DNA from: JADGNZ01 sp963715895
GTDB taxonomy: Bacteria > Acidobacteriota > Thermoanaerobaculia > Gp7-AA8
Length of the DNA stretch: 64,000 bases
Direction: 5' to 3'
Assembly (NCBI GenBank): GCA_963715895.1
Contig: OY970284.1
Coordinates: 1,612,001 to 1,676,000, forward strand
Shown here one piece after another: positions 39,764-49,160 of the stretch. The first letter of the stretch is position 1; each line of letters opens with the position of its first letter. The translations under genes and the position numbers were made by a program. The notes below the pieces were generated by a model that saw nothing but the letters and a program-made list of their open reading frames with translations, made no database searches and was not told where the DNA came from.

Positions 39764-40963
39764 TCACCCCTTCGGCGCATCCCCAACGTACCGTGCTCTC
39801 GGCCGGATCATCTCGTCCTTCGCGTATTGCTCGATGGCGTGACCGATCCAGCCGATGCTGCGGCCGAGGGCGAAGAGCGTCAGCGCCGCGCCACGATCGA
39901 GCTTGAGGGCCCGGGCTAGGACTACGAGAGCGAAATCGATCGTCGGCTTGTCGCCCGTCAGCTCTTCTCCCGCGTTGGCCAGGTTGCGGGCGAAGACGAC
40001 CTCCGGCGATTTGGCGAAACGTTTTGCCAGCAGTTCCATCAGCAGCGCGGCGCGCGGGTCACCACCGGAGTAAAGGCGGTGTCCGAAGCCGTGGATCGGC
40101 TCGTGCCGGCGAAGGCGGTCTGCCAGCGCCTTGTGCACGTCGCGGGCGCGGCGAAGGTCGGTGAACATCGATTCGACCTTCTCGCTCATGCCGCCGTGCT
40201 TCGCCCCCTCGATCGCCGTCAGTCCGGCCACGACCACGGCATAAGGACTCGACCCCGCCGAGGCCACACAGCGGGCCGTGAAGGACGAGACGTTGAGCTC
40301 ATGATCGGCGCAAAGGATCAGCGCGGCGCGCAACAGTTCGACAGCGTGCGGCATCTTCGGAGTCCAGTGCTTGTACAACGTCTCCTCGATCGACTCTTCG
40401 AGCTCCGCCGATTCGGCCGCAACGCTTGTAAGCAGATTGACGATGCGCCAGCCGGTCTGGGCGACAGCGCGCGGGCGAAGGTCGTAAGCGAGAGGGTCTC
40501 CCGCGCCGACGAGCGGAAGCATCGACTGGGCGCGGGTTACGAACGGCAGGTCCTCGGCGCTCTTTCCGCCGGCGACGACGTGCAGCGGCGTGCTGGCGAA
40601 GAGCCCGGCGTCGAAACCGCCCGTCCAGATCAATGCCGCCACCTCTTCCACGCTGCGCGTGCGCGCGAGCTCACAAACGTCGTAGCCGCGATAGTAGAGA
40701 CGATCCGAGTCGATCAGCGTGATCGATGATTCGAGCACCGGCACACCCCAATGGAGGGCCCGCTCGGCGGTTTTTCCCGGATCGCGGCGCTGCTCGCTCC
40801 GGCTGCGCAGCCGTTCCACGTCCTCGGCGGCATAGCGGCGTAGGTGCGAGTTGCCGGGCGACGGCGAGGAGCGCACCAGCCCGCGGCTGACGTACGCATA
40901 GAGCGTCGTCCGGCTGACGCCGAGGCGTTTGGATGCATCGTCCGAGGAAAGCCAGGTGACCAT
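39764..40963 (-). CDS. Citrate synthase with N-terminal helix-turn-helix domain
   Basis: About 399 residues. Residues 1-50 (WLSSDDASKRLGVSRTTLYAYVSRG then LRRYAAEDVERLRSR) form an excisionase/MerR-type helix-turn-helix. The remainder is a citrate synthase: ADHELNVSSFTARC, KHGGMSEKVE and GFGHRLYSGGDPRA hold the substrate and CoA residues. It may be a 2-methylcitrate or citrate synthase that also binds DNA, or a regulator that uses the synthase fold as sensor. ATG at 40996 is an alternative start. Divergent from a second citrate synthase with repeated GTTGA motifs between them. Confidence 0.85.
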   Translation of the reverse strand: MVTWLSSDDASKRLGVSRTTLYAYVSRGLVRSSPSPGNSHLRRYAAEDVERLRSRSEQRRDPGKTAERALHWGVPVLESSITLIDSDRLYYRGYDVCELARTRSVEEVAALIWTGGFDAGLFASTPLHVVAGGKSAEDLPFVTRAQSMLPLVGAGDPLAYDLRPRAVAQTGWRIVNLLTSVAAESAELEESIEETLYKHWTPKMPHAVELLRAALILCADHELNVSSFTARCVASAGSSPYAVVVAGLTAIEGAKHGGMSEKVESMFTDLRRARDVHKALADRLRRHEPIHGFGHRLYSGGDPRAALLMELLAKRFAKSPEVVFARNLANAGEELTGDKPTIDFALVVLARALKLDRGAALTLFALGRSIGWIGHAIEQYAKDEMIRPRARYVGDAPKG

Positions 40964-40987
40964 CGGCGCATACGCTATCACCCGGAT

Positions 40988-41020
40988 GTTGATCATGCAA
41001 TCAACGTTGACAACATTGAC
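40988..41020. promoter_or_regulatory. Cluster of GTTGA half-sites between the citrate synthase genes
   Basis: GTTGAT-N6-ATCAAC (40988-41005), the palindrome TCAACGTTGA (41001-41010), and ATTGAC (41115-type copy at 41015-41020) lie within 33 nt. This is a plausible operator for the helix-turn-helix citrate synthase next to it. Confidence 0.5.
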
Positions 41021-41042
41021 GCGCGGCCCTAGGTTGGCGGGT

Positions 41043-42218
41043 ATGAACGACACCACCACCATCCACAACGGACTCGAAGGCATCATCGCCGCGGAAACGT
41101 CGCTGAGCATGGTCGACGGCACCGCCGGAGAGCTGGTTATCGCCGGATTCCCCGTCGCCGAGCTGGCCATGAACGCCACGTTCGAAGAGACGGCCCACCT
41201 CCTCTGGTATGGAGCGCTGCCGGACGAAGAGGAGTTGCGCGCATTCCGCGCCGATCTGGCGCGGAGACGCGAGCTCCCACCGGTTGCAGACGACCTCCTG
41301 CTCGCGGCCGCGAATGAGAACGTGGACGGCATGGACGCGTTGCGCATGGCGGCTGGTACCGTCAGCCTTTGTAACGCCAAAAGTGACGATGAGGCGGCGC
41401 GCAATCTCCTGGCTGTCTTCCCGACGATCGTCGCCGCATACTGGCGCTACCTCAACGATCGCGCACCGATCGCGCCGCGCGCCGACCTCGGGCATGCGGC
41501 GAACTTTCTTTACATGCTGTCGGGCGTGACTCCTTCGGATGAGCGCGTACGCGGCCTGGAGACCTACTTCAACACCATCGTCGACCACGGCCTCAACGCC
41601 TCGACCTTCGCCGCACGGGTGATCGCATCGACGAATTCCGATCTCGTCTCTGCCATCACCGGCGCGATCGGTGCGCTGAAAGGGCCGCTGCATGGCGGCG
41701 CGCCCGGGCCGGCGCTGGACATGGTCTTCGCGATCGGTGCGGCGGAGCGTGCCGAGGGGGTGCTGCGAAAGAAAATCGAATCGGGCGAGAAACTGATGGG
41801 CTTTGGCCATCGCGTTTACAAAGTGCGCGACCCGCGCGCCGATGTGCTCGCCGTGGCCGCGGAACGGATGTTCACCCGCGACGGCGACATGGCGCTCTAC
41901 GACCTTGCCCGCGCCGTCGAGGCCGTCGCCCTCCGGCTGCTCGAGGAGTACAAGCCGGGCCGCAATCTGCAGACGAACGTCGAGTTCTACACCGCCCTGC
42001 TCCTGCACGGCCTCGATCTCGGGGTTCCCCTCTTCACGCCGACCTTCGCCATCAGCCGTGTGGCTGGCTGGATCGCCCACTGTTTCGAGCAGCGCCGGGC
42101 CAACCGGATCATCCGTCCGCAGTCGGTCTACCGGGGGCCGCGGGACCTTCGCTGGCAACCAGTGGCCGAGCGTAAACCCCAGAGTAAACCTACGGTCGCG
42201 GACCTCGTATCACCGTGA
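41043..42218 (+). CDS. Citrate synthase
   Basis: 391 residues. GLEGIIAAETSLSMVDG at the N terminus, DHGLNASTFAARVIAS, LHGGAPGPALD and GFGHRVYKVRDPRAD are the active-site segments of type II-like citrate/2-methylcitrate synthases. It condenses acetyl-CoA (or propionyl-CoA) with oxaloacetate in the cytoplasm. The start at 41043 is chosen since homologues begin just before GLEGI. Divergent from the helix-turn-helix-fused paralogue; a small membrane protein gene follows by 13 nt. Confidence 0.9.
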   Translation: MNDTTTIHNGLEGIIAAETSLSMVDGTAGELVIAGFPVAELAMNATFEETAHLLWYGALPDEEELRAFRADLARRRELPPVADDLLLAAANENVDGMDALRMAAGTVSLCNAKSDDEAARNLLAVFPTIVAAYWRYLNDRAPIAPRADLGHAANFLYMLSGVTPSDERVRGLETYFNTIVDHGLNASTFAARVIASTNSDLVSAITGAIGALKGPLHGGAPGPALDMVFAIGAAERAEGVLRKKIESGEKLMGFGHRVYKVRDPRADVLAVAAERMFTRDGDMALYDLARAVEAVALRLLEEYKPGRNLQTNVEFYTALLLHGLDLGVPLFTPTFAISRVAGWIAHCFEQRRANRIIRPQSVYRGPRDLRWQPVAERKPQSKPTVADLVSP

Positions 42219-42231
42219 TGGAGGCACGGTC

Positions 42232-42513
42232 ATGTTTGCATTGATGACGCTCTTCGGATTGGCGATGTTCGCCGTCGTCGCGTTCACGGCGGTGGCGTTG
42301 CTGGCGGTCGTTGCGAAAATCATCCTGCTGCCCTTTCGCCTTGTCATGATGCCGCTCAAGCTTCTGGCTCTGCCGTTCATCGCCATCGCTCTGCTGGTCA
42401 AATTCGCTTTTTTGATCGCCATCGGCTCGGTTTTGGTGGCGCTCCTGATTCCGTTGGCGGTCCTGGCCCTCCTCATCGGAGCTCCGATCGCCGTCATCTC
42501 CTCGCTCACATGA
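42232..42513 (+). CDS. Small hydrophobic membrane protein
   Basis: 93 residues, nearly all hydrophobic, with about four membrane helices (MTLFGLAMFAVVAFTAVALL, LLALPFIAIALLVKFAFLIA, VLVALLIPLAVLALLIG). GGAGG lies 9 nt before the ATG at 42232, which fixes the start and supports expression. No family recognised. It follows the citrate synthase gene closely and precedes a response regulator. Confidence 0.7.
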   Translation: MFALMTLFGLAMFAVVAFTAVALLAVVAKIILLPFRLVMMPLKLLALPFIAIALLVKFAFLIAIGSVLVALLIPLAVLALLIGAPIAVISSLT

Positions 42514-42548
42514 GGTTGGGCGGGATTCTTGCGTTACCTGAATGACGC

Positions 42549-42926
42549 ATGAACCAGCCACGCGCACTGATCATCGATGACGACGACCCCATCCGTACGA
42601 TGCTGTCGATGATCGTCCGCCATCAGGGGATCAGCGTCGACACCGCGCGCGACGGCGGCGAAGCGATCGAGAGTCTCGAACGCGACGGTTATAACCTCGT
42701 CGTTCTCGACCTGATGATGCCGCGCGTCGATGGGTATGCCGTGCTCGAGCATATGCGTGCTCATCAGCCCGATTTGCTCCCCTGCACCATCCTGGCGACG
42801 GCCGTGCCCGAGCGTGACCTCCAGCACCAACTGCAGGACGACGTCTACATGGTGCACACCAAGCCGTTCGACATGCAGCGGTTCATCGCCGACGTCCGCC
42901 ATTGCGCCCATCTCGACGCGGCTTGA
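42549..42926 (+). CDS. Stand-alone response regulator receiver domain
   Basis: 125 residues, one REC domain. IIDDDDPIR holds the acidic pocket, VVLDLMMPRVDG the phosphoacceptor Asp (about residue 58), and VHTKPFD the conserved Lys-Pro. There is no output domain, so it would act through protein contacts like CheY or Spo0F-type relays. No histidine kinase is adjacent. Confidence 0.87.
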   Translation: MNQPRALIIDDDDPIRTMLSMIVRHQGISVDTARDGGEAIESLERDGYNLVVLDLMMPRVDGYAVLEHMRAHQPDLLPCTILATAVPERDLQHQLQDDVYMVHTKPFDMQRFIADVRHCAHLDAA

Positions 42927-42944
42927 GCCGGCGCGGCCTCAGCG

Positions 42945-42950
42945 CATAAT
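42945..42950 (+). promoter_or_regulatory. -10-like CATAAT before the VIT1-family gene
   Basis: CATAAT ends 11 nt before the ATG at 42962, with no ribosome-binding site between. Confidence 0.4.
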
Positions 42951-42961
42951 GCGCCTGCAAA

Positions 42962-43657
42962 ATGCCGCGAACGATCCACACCGAGCGCCACTTCACCGCC
43001 AGCGACACCGTCCGCGACGTCGTCATCGGTATGTCCGACGGTCTGACCGTGCCGTTCGCGCTTGCCGCGGGACTGAGCGGTGCGGTCGCCGCGAGCGGCA
43101 TCGTCGTCACGGCCGGCCTGGCCGAGATCGCCGCCGGCTCAATCGCCATGGGGTTGGGCGGTTATCTGGCGGCGAAGTCGGATGCCGAGCATTATGCCGC
43201 GGAGCAGCGCAAGGAGGAGCAGGAGATCATCGACATCCCTCGGGAGGAGATGCGCGAGGTGGCCGATATCTTCCGCCACTACGGCATCCCTGACGAGCAC
43301 ATCCGCCCGGTCGTTCACGCCATGAGCGAACGGCCGAAGGAGTGGGTCGACTTCATGATGCGCTTCGAGCTCGGTCTGGAGAAGCCCGATCCCAAGCGTG
43401 CCCGCAACAGCGCGGCTGTCATCGCCGTGTCGTATCTCGTCGGCGGCCTGATTCCCCTCGGACCATACATGTTCCTCCACGCCGCCCACGACGCCCTTTT
43501 CGTCTCGATCGGCGTGACCCTCGTCGCGCTGGCCGTCTTCGGCTACGTAAAGGGCCGCTACACCGGCGCCGGCCCATGGAAGAGCGCTCTGCAGACGACT
43601 GTCGTCGGCAGCCTCGCCGCCGCGGCGGCGTTCGTGATCGCGAAGGCGATTACGTAG
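42962..43657 (+). CDS. VIT1/CCC1-type iron/manganese transporter
   Basis: 231 residues with about five membrane helices. DVVIGMSDGLTVPFALAAGLSGA at the N terminus, IAAGSIAMGLGGYLAAKSDAEHY, and the glutamate-rich cytoplasmic hairpin (EEQEIIDIPREEMREV) match the VIT1/CCC1 family, whose members export or sequester Fe2+/Mn2+. An intact C-terminal pair of helices completes the fold. Inner membrane; converges on rfbB. Confidence 0.9.
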   Translation: MPRTIHTERHFTASDTVRDVVIGMSDGLTVPFALAAGLSGAVAASGIVVTAGLAEIAAGSIAMGLGGYLAAKSDAEHYAAEQRKEEQEIIDIPREEMREVADIFRHYGIPDEHIRPVVHAMSERPKEWVDFMMRFELGLEKPDPKRARNSAAVIAVSYLVGGLIPLGPYMFLHAAHDALFVSIGVTLVALAVFGYVKGRYTGAGPWKSALQTTVVGSLAAAAAFVIAKAIT

Positions 43658-43668
43658 CGCAACCGCGC

Positions 43669-44697
43669 CTACCGCTTCACGTATTGCTTCTCGTAGTACG
43701 CCTTGAACTCCGCGCTGCGCTCTTTGATGGCGCGCCACCACATCTCGTTCTCGGCGTACCACTGCACGGTTCGGTGGAGGGCGTCGTCGAAATTCGTGGT
43801 GCAGCGGAAGCCCATCGACTCCACTTTCGACATATCGATCGAATAGCGGCGGTCGTGGCCCTGGCGGTCGGCCACCCGCTTGATGAGCGTATCCGGCTTG
43901 CCGGTCAGCTCGAGGATCTTCCGGGTGATGTCGCGGTTCTCGCGCTCGTTGCCGCCGCCGATGTTGTATGTCTCGCCGTCGACGCCGTGCTCGATGAGGA
44001 AATCGACCGCGGCGCAATGATCCTCGACGTAGAGCCAGTCACGCACGTTGCGGCCGTCGCCGTAGAGCGGGAGCGGCTGATCGTCGATGGCGTTCGTGAC
44101 GAAGAGGGGGATGAGCTTCTCCGGGTACTGCCACGGACCGAAGTTGTTCGAGGCGCGCGTGACGACGACCGGCAGGCCGTATGTCTGCGAGTAGGCGTAT
44201 GCCATCCGGTCGCCGCCGGCTTTCGACGCCGAGTAGGGATTGCGCGGGTTCAGCGGATCGGTCTCGCTGAAGGAGCCGGTATCGATCGACCCGTAGACCT
44301 CATCGGTCGAGATCTGAATGAAGCGTTTCAGCCGCGGTGCATGCTTGCGGGCCTCTTCAAGCAGCACCAGAACACCATGGACGTCCGTCTCGATGAATGT
44401 GCCGGCTTCCATGAGCGAGCGGTCGACGTGCGTTTCCGCGGCGAAGTTGACGACGACGTCGACGCCGCTTCCGTCCACTCCCTTGTAAGCCTCGGCCACA
44501 TCCTCAGGTTTGGCGATGTCACCATGCACGAAGCGGTAGTTCGCCTTCCCCTCGTACTCCGCGAGGTTCTCGCGAATGCCGGCGTACGTCAGCTTGTCGA
44601 GGTTCACGACCTGGGCGTCTTCGCCGTATTTCTGGAACAGGTAGCGAACGAAATTGGATCCGATGAAACCGGCACCGCCGGTGACGAGGTATCGCAT
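43669..44697 (-). CDS. rfbB: dTDP-glucose 4,6-dehydratase
   Basis: 342 residues. TGGAGFIGSNFVRYL is the NAD-binding loop, STDEVYGS and YSASKAGGDRMAYAY hold the catalytic Thr/Asp/Glu and Tyr-x3-Lys, and TRASNNFGPWQYPEKLIP is diagnostic for RmlB. It converts dTDP-glucose to the 4-keto-6-deoxy sugar for rhamnose and other surface glycans. The ATG at 44697 matches homologues; upstream in-frame sequence is repeat-encoded. The other rml genes are not nearby. Confidence 0.93.
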   Translation of the reverse strand: MRYLVTGGAGFIGSNFVRYLFQKYGEDAQVVNLDKLTYAGIRENLAEYEGKANYRFVHGDIAKPEDVAEAYKGVDGSGVDVVVNFAAETHVDRSLMEAGTFIETDVHGVLVLLEEARKHAPRLKRFIQISTDEVYGSIDTGSFSETDPLNPRNPYSASKAGGDRMAYAYSQTYGLPVVVTRASNNFGPWQYPEKLIPLFVTNAIDDQPLPLYGDGRNVRDWLYVEDHCAAVDFLIEHGVDGETYNIGGGNERENRDITRKILELTGKPDTLIKRVADRQGHDRRYSIDMSKVESMGFRCTTNFDDALHRTVQWYAENEMWWRAIKERSAEFKAYYEKQYVKR

Positions 44698-44748
44698 GAG
44701 GGGCGGGGTTTTAGCACGAATGGGTGCGGGAGAGAAGGAGGCTGCGCC

Positions 44749-44970
44749 GTTATCGGTTGTCGGTTGTCGAGTTGCTGGGTTGGAGAGTTGCTGAGTTGCA
44801 GAGTTGCTGAGTATCAACCCCGACAACCGACAACCGACAACCGACAACTGACAACTGACAACCGACAACTGACAACCGACAACCGACAACTGACAACCGA
44901 TAACCGACAACCGATAACCGACAACCAGCAACCCAGCAACCCGACAACCGACAACCGACAACCGATAACC
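44749..44970. repeat. Longest composite repeat: A-B then extended A'-B'-A'
   Basis: Heptamers TTATCGG/TTGTCGG (44749-44769), octamer-type TTGCTGGG/TTGCTGAG units (44770-44812), then about 15 complementary heptamers AACCGAC/AACTGAC/AACCGAT (44817-44925), two complementary octamers (44926-44940) and four more heptamers (44941-44970). The right heptamer arm is far longer than the left. Confidence 0.88.
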
Positions 44971-44971
44971 A

Positions 44972-44977
44972 TACAAT
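44972..44977 (+). promoter_or_regulatory. -10-like TACAAT before the MATE gene
   Basis: TACAAT starts 2 nt after the repeat array and ends 10 nt before the ATG at 44988. The repeat therefore forms the entire upstream promoter region. Confidence 0.5.
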
Positions 44978-44987
44978 CCCCGCTCCC

Positions 44988-46334
44988 ATGTCCCCCTTCC
45001 GTACCGAACTGCGCAGCCTCATCCGCCTGGCCGCCCCGCTGGCAGCGGCACAGGCGGGGACACAGGTCATGGGCCTGGTCGACCTCGCGGTCGTCGGGCG
45101 GCTCGGCGCGCGCGAGCTCGGGGCGGCGGGGCTCGGTAACGCCATCTTCTTCACCATCTCCATCCTCGGCGTGGGGATCGTCTTCGGTGTCGATCCGATG
45201 ATCTCGCATGCCTTCGGCGGCGGCGATCCGGTGCGCGCGCGGCACGTGCTGTGGCAGGGCGTCTGGCTGGCGATCGGCGTTACCGTGGCGCTGACGATTC
45301 CTTTGCTCTTTGCGCCGATGCTCTTCCCGCTGTTCGGCGTGGAGCGGTCGCTGCAGCCGATGGCCATTCAATTTCTCCTGGTGCGTACGGCCGGGCTGGG
45401 GCCGTTTCTGCTCTTTATCGTCGCCCGCGCGTACCTTCAGGCGCAGCACATCACACGGCCGATGGTCGTGGCGATGCTGGTCGGCAATGTCTTCAACCTC
45501 GTCGCGGACCTCGTGCTTGTCTTCGGATGGGGACCATTTCCGCGCATGGGCGTCGCAGGCGCGGCGCTTTCGACCGATCTCGGTTCGGTTCTGCAGTTAG
45601 CCATCGCCGTCTGGGCGGTAAGGTCGATTCACCTGCCACCGCATGACGCGGGGGTCCTGCATCACGCCCGATGGCCCGAGATTCGCCAGGCCATCCGCCT
45701 CGGATTTCCGATCGGCGTTCAGTTGGCGGCGGAGATCGGGGTCTTCGCTCTTGTAGGCCTGCTGGCCGGTCACCTCGGCGCGATCGATCTTGCCGCGCAC
45801 CAACTCGTTCTTGGATTCATTTCGCTGACCTTCACGATCTCGGTGGGCGTTGCCTCCGCGGGCGCTGTTCGCGTCGGTCTCGCCGTCGGCGCGCGCGATC
45901 AGGCGCGCACACGCATGGCCGGCTTCGCGGCCGTTACCGGAGGAATCGGATTCATGGTCGCAGGGGCGACGATCTTCGCGCTCTTCCCACGAGCCGTGGC
46001 CCGGCTGGTGACGAATCAGGAGGCCGTCATCGCCGCCGCCGTCCCGATCTTTCTCGTCGCGGCCGTCTTCCAGCTCTCCGACGGCCTCCAGGCCATCGGA
46101 GCCGGTGTGCTCCGCGGTGCCGGCGACACGCTCTTCCCGCTCGTCTCCAATCTCGTCGGCCACTGGCTGGTCGGCCTCCCCATCGCGCTCTACCTCGGAT
46201 TTCACCGCCACATGGGGATCGTCGGTCTGTGGTGGGGGTTGTGCGCGGGGTTAACGGCGGTGGCGGCCCTGCTGCTGTTCCGGTTCAACCGGCTGTCGAA
46301 GACAGCGATCGTGCCGATTACGCGGCGAGCGTAG
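44988..46334 (+). CDS. MATE family efflux transporter
   Basis: 448 residues, 12 predicted helices in two halves. LAAPLAAAQAGTQVMGLVDLAVVGRLG opens the first half and the second begins near LGFPIGVQLAAEIGVFALVG, as in NorM/DinF-type exporters driven by Na+ or H+. Substrate unknown (cationic drugs or metabolites). It converges on the small last gene of the cox operon. Confidence 0.9.
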   Translation: MSPFRTELRSLIRLAAPLAAAQAGTQVMGLVDLAVVGRLGARELGAAGLGNAIFFTISILGVGIVFGVDPMISHAFGGGDPVRARHVLWQGVWLAIGVTVALTIPLLFAPMLFPLFGVERSLQPMAIQFLLVRTAGLGPFLLFIVARAYLQAQHITRPMVVAMLVGNVFNLVADLVLVFGWGPFPRMGVAGAALSTDLGSVLQLAIAVWAVRSIHLPPHDAGVLHHARWPEIRQAIRLGFPIGVQLAAEIGVFALVGLLAGHLGAIDLAAHQLVLGFISLTFTISVGVASAGAVRVGLAVGARDQARTRMAGFAAVTGGIGFMVAGATIFALFPRAVARLVTNQEAVIAAAVPIFLVAAVFQLSDGLQAIGAGVLRGAGDTLFPLVSNLVGHWLVGLPIALYLGFHRHMGIVGLWWGLCAGLTAVAALLLFRFNRLSKTAIVPITRRA

Positions 46335-46341
46335 CCATACC

Positions 46342-46500
46342 CTACGGCCGCTTGCGCAGCTCGCTGACGATCTCGCTGAGCAACTCGATCACCTTCTGGT
46401 TCTGCGCCTCCGTTCGCCGCTGCGAGGCCCGCGTCGACTGCATCCATATGTAGCAGAGGTAGATGATGACCAGCGTGGCAACGGCGAGGAGGTAGAGCAC
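46342..46500 (-). CDS. 52-residue single-helix membrane protein at the end of the cox operon
   Basis: A GTG directly follows the TGA of coxD with no gap and opens a 52-residue frame: one membrane helix at 2-20 (LYLLAVATLVIIYLCYIWM) and a basic/polar amphipathic tail rich in Gln, Arg and Glu. The composition and zero-gap position argue for a real, coupled gene; it resembles the small accessory subunits of terminal oxidases in design, but I recognise no family. Its stop lies 7 nt from the convergent MATE stop. Confidence 0.6.
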   Translation of the reverse strand: MLYLLAVATLVIIYLCYIWMQSTRASQRRTEAQNQKVIELLSEIVSELRKRP

Positions 46501-46804
46501 TCAGTAGATCTTCCACATCCGCGTCAGGTAGTCCGCGAACGTCAGCACGAACAGCACGCCCAGCCAGAGAAACGAGGCGATGACCACCACCCAGGTCAGG
46601 CGCTTCGAATGGATGACGTGCATGAAGAAGAGGATGACCAGTGTCGCCTTGATCGTGGCGATGATCAGGGCGATCGGCGTGTTCCAGTCACCGTAGTCCT
46701 GCGTGGAGACCCACCAGGTCAGCAGCGTTCCGGCGGCGAGCGCCAGAAACACCGCGATGTAGATCCACATCGGCGTGACGTGAACGTGGGGTGCGTGTTC
46801 TTCT

Positions 46805-46812
<8 letters not shown>
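46501..46812 (-). CDS. coxD: Cytochrome c oxidase subunit IV (prokaryotic type)
   Basis: About 103 residues with three membrane helices; IKATLVILFFMHVIHSKRLTW is the hallmark of the prokaryotic COX4/CyoD family. It is a small structural subunit of the haem-copper oxidase. The ATG at 46812 overlaps the coxC stop by 8 nt; a GTG at 46821 is also in frame. The N terminus is His/Glu-rich and cytoplasmic. Confidence 0.88.
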
Positions 46813-47504
<692 letters not shown>

Positions 47505-47512
<8 letters not shown>

Positions 47513-49160
47513 TCTGCGTCTCTCCCATCGCTTTCAGCATGGCCGGATAATCGTAGGCGTCCCAGGTCACGACCGGCGTCTCGTGGAAGTTTTCCATCGG
47601 CGGAGGAGAGGACGTCGTCCATTCCAGGCCGACGGCGCCCCACGGATTCGGGCCGGCCGGGCGGCCGTACCAGAGAGACCAGATGAGATAGCACAGCGGC
47701 AGCGCGTAGCCGACTGCCAGCACCGAGGCGCCCGCGGTCGACATCACGTTGAGCACCTGAAACTCCGGCGCGTAGGCGTGATAGCGGCGCGGCATGCCGA
47801 GGTAGCCGAGGATGAATTGCGGGAAGAAGGTCAGATTGAAGCCGGCGAAGATCAGGAGCGCCGCCAGGCGCGCCCACCATTCGGGGTACATCCGTCCGGT
47901 GATCTTCGGCCACCAGTAGTGAAGGCCGGCCATGTAGGCCATGACCGCGCCGCCGACCATGATGTAGTGGAAATGCGCGACGACGAAGTAAGTGTCGGTG
48001 ACGTGCACGTCGAGGCCGATGGCGGCCAGGAAGAGGCCGGTCACGCCGCCGATGGTGAAGAGGCCGATGAAGCCGAGGATGTAGAGCATCGGCGTCATCA
48101 GCGCCACCGAGCCGCGGTACAGCGTTGCGGTCCAGTTGAAGACTTTGATGGCCGAGGGAACGGCCACGAAGTAGCTGAGGAAGGAGAAGATCATCGCCGA
48201 GTAGACCGAGATCCCGGCCACGAACATGTGGTGTGCCCACACCAGAAATCCGAGAAAAGCGATGGCGAGCGAGGAATAGGCGACGAAGCTGTATCCGAAG
48301 ATCTTCTTGCGCGTAAACGCCGCCACGACCTCGGAGGCCACGCCCATGGCCGGCAGAATCATGATGTAGACCGCCGGGTGTGAGTAGAACCAGAACATGT
48401 GCTGAAAGAGCAGCGGATCGCCGCCGAGGGCGGGATCGAAGATGCCGACGTGAACGACCCGCTCGAACATCAGCATCACCAGCGTGATGGCCAGCACCGG
48501 CGTCGCCAGAAGCTGCACGATGCTGGTGGCGTACATGGCCCACACGAACAGTGGCAGGCGGAACCAGGTCAGTCCCGGCGCGCGCATGCGGTGGATCGTG
48601 ACCAGGAAGTTGAGTCCGGTCAGGATCGACGAGAAGCCGACGATGAACGCCGCAAAGGTGACACCGAAGACGTGTGTGTTCGAGTACTGTGTCGAGAACG
48701 GCGTGTAGAACGTCCAGCCGGTGTCGACGCCGCCTGTGATGATGATGTACAGCCCCATCACCGCGGCGATGATGTAGAGGTACCAGCTCAGCAGATTGAT
48801 CTTCGGGAAGGCCAGATCCTTCGCCCCGAGCATCAGCGGCAGCAGGAAGTTGCCGAGGACGGCGGGAATCGAGGGGATGAGGAAGAAGAAGATCATCACG
48901 ATGCCGTGCAGCGTGAAGAACTTGTTGTACGTGTCGCTCGTCAGCAGGTCGCCCTCGGGAGTGAGCAATTCGATGCGCATGACCACGGCGAAGAAGCCGC
49001 CGAGCATGAAGAGCGCGGTGATGGAAAAGAGATAGAGGATGGCGATCCGCTTGTGGTCCTTCGTCAGGAGCCAGGAGAGGGCGCCGTAGTCGTGCGTGAT
49101 GTAGTTGCGCGCCCCTTCCGGCTCGACGAAACGGGCGTCATTCAATGTCACTGAGCTCAT
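47505..49160 (-). CDS. coxA: Cytochrome c oxidase subunit I, A2-type haem-copper oxidase
   Basis: 551 residues, 12 helices. HGIVMIFFF and VAHFHYIMVGG hold haem ligands, and WAHHMFVAG the CuB histidines. In the helix-VI segment the sequence is WFYSHPAVYIMILP: the glutamate of HPEVY is replaced by Ala and preceded by Tyr-Ser, which is the mark of A2-type oxidases such as the Rhodothermus caa3 enzyme. It reduces O2 and pumps protons in the inner membrane. Its ATG overlaps the coxB stop (ATGA). Confidence 0.95.

Noticed and set aside
44814..45449. Frames rich in VVGYRLS or TDNRQ peptides
   Set aside because: They are translations of the heptamer arrays running into the antisense of the MATE gene, with no start signal.
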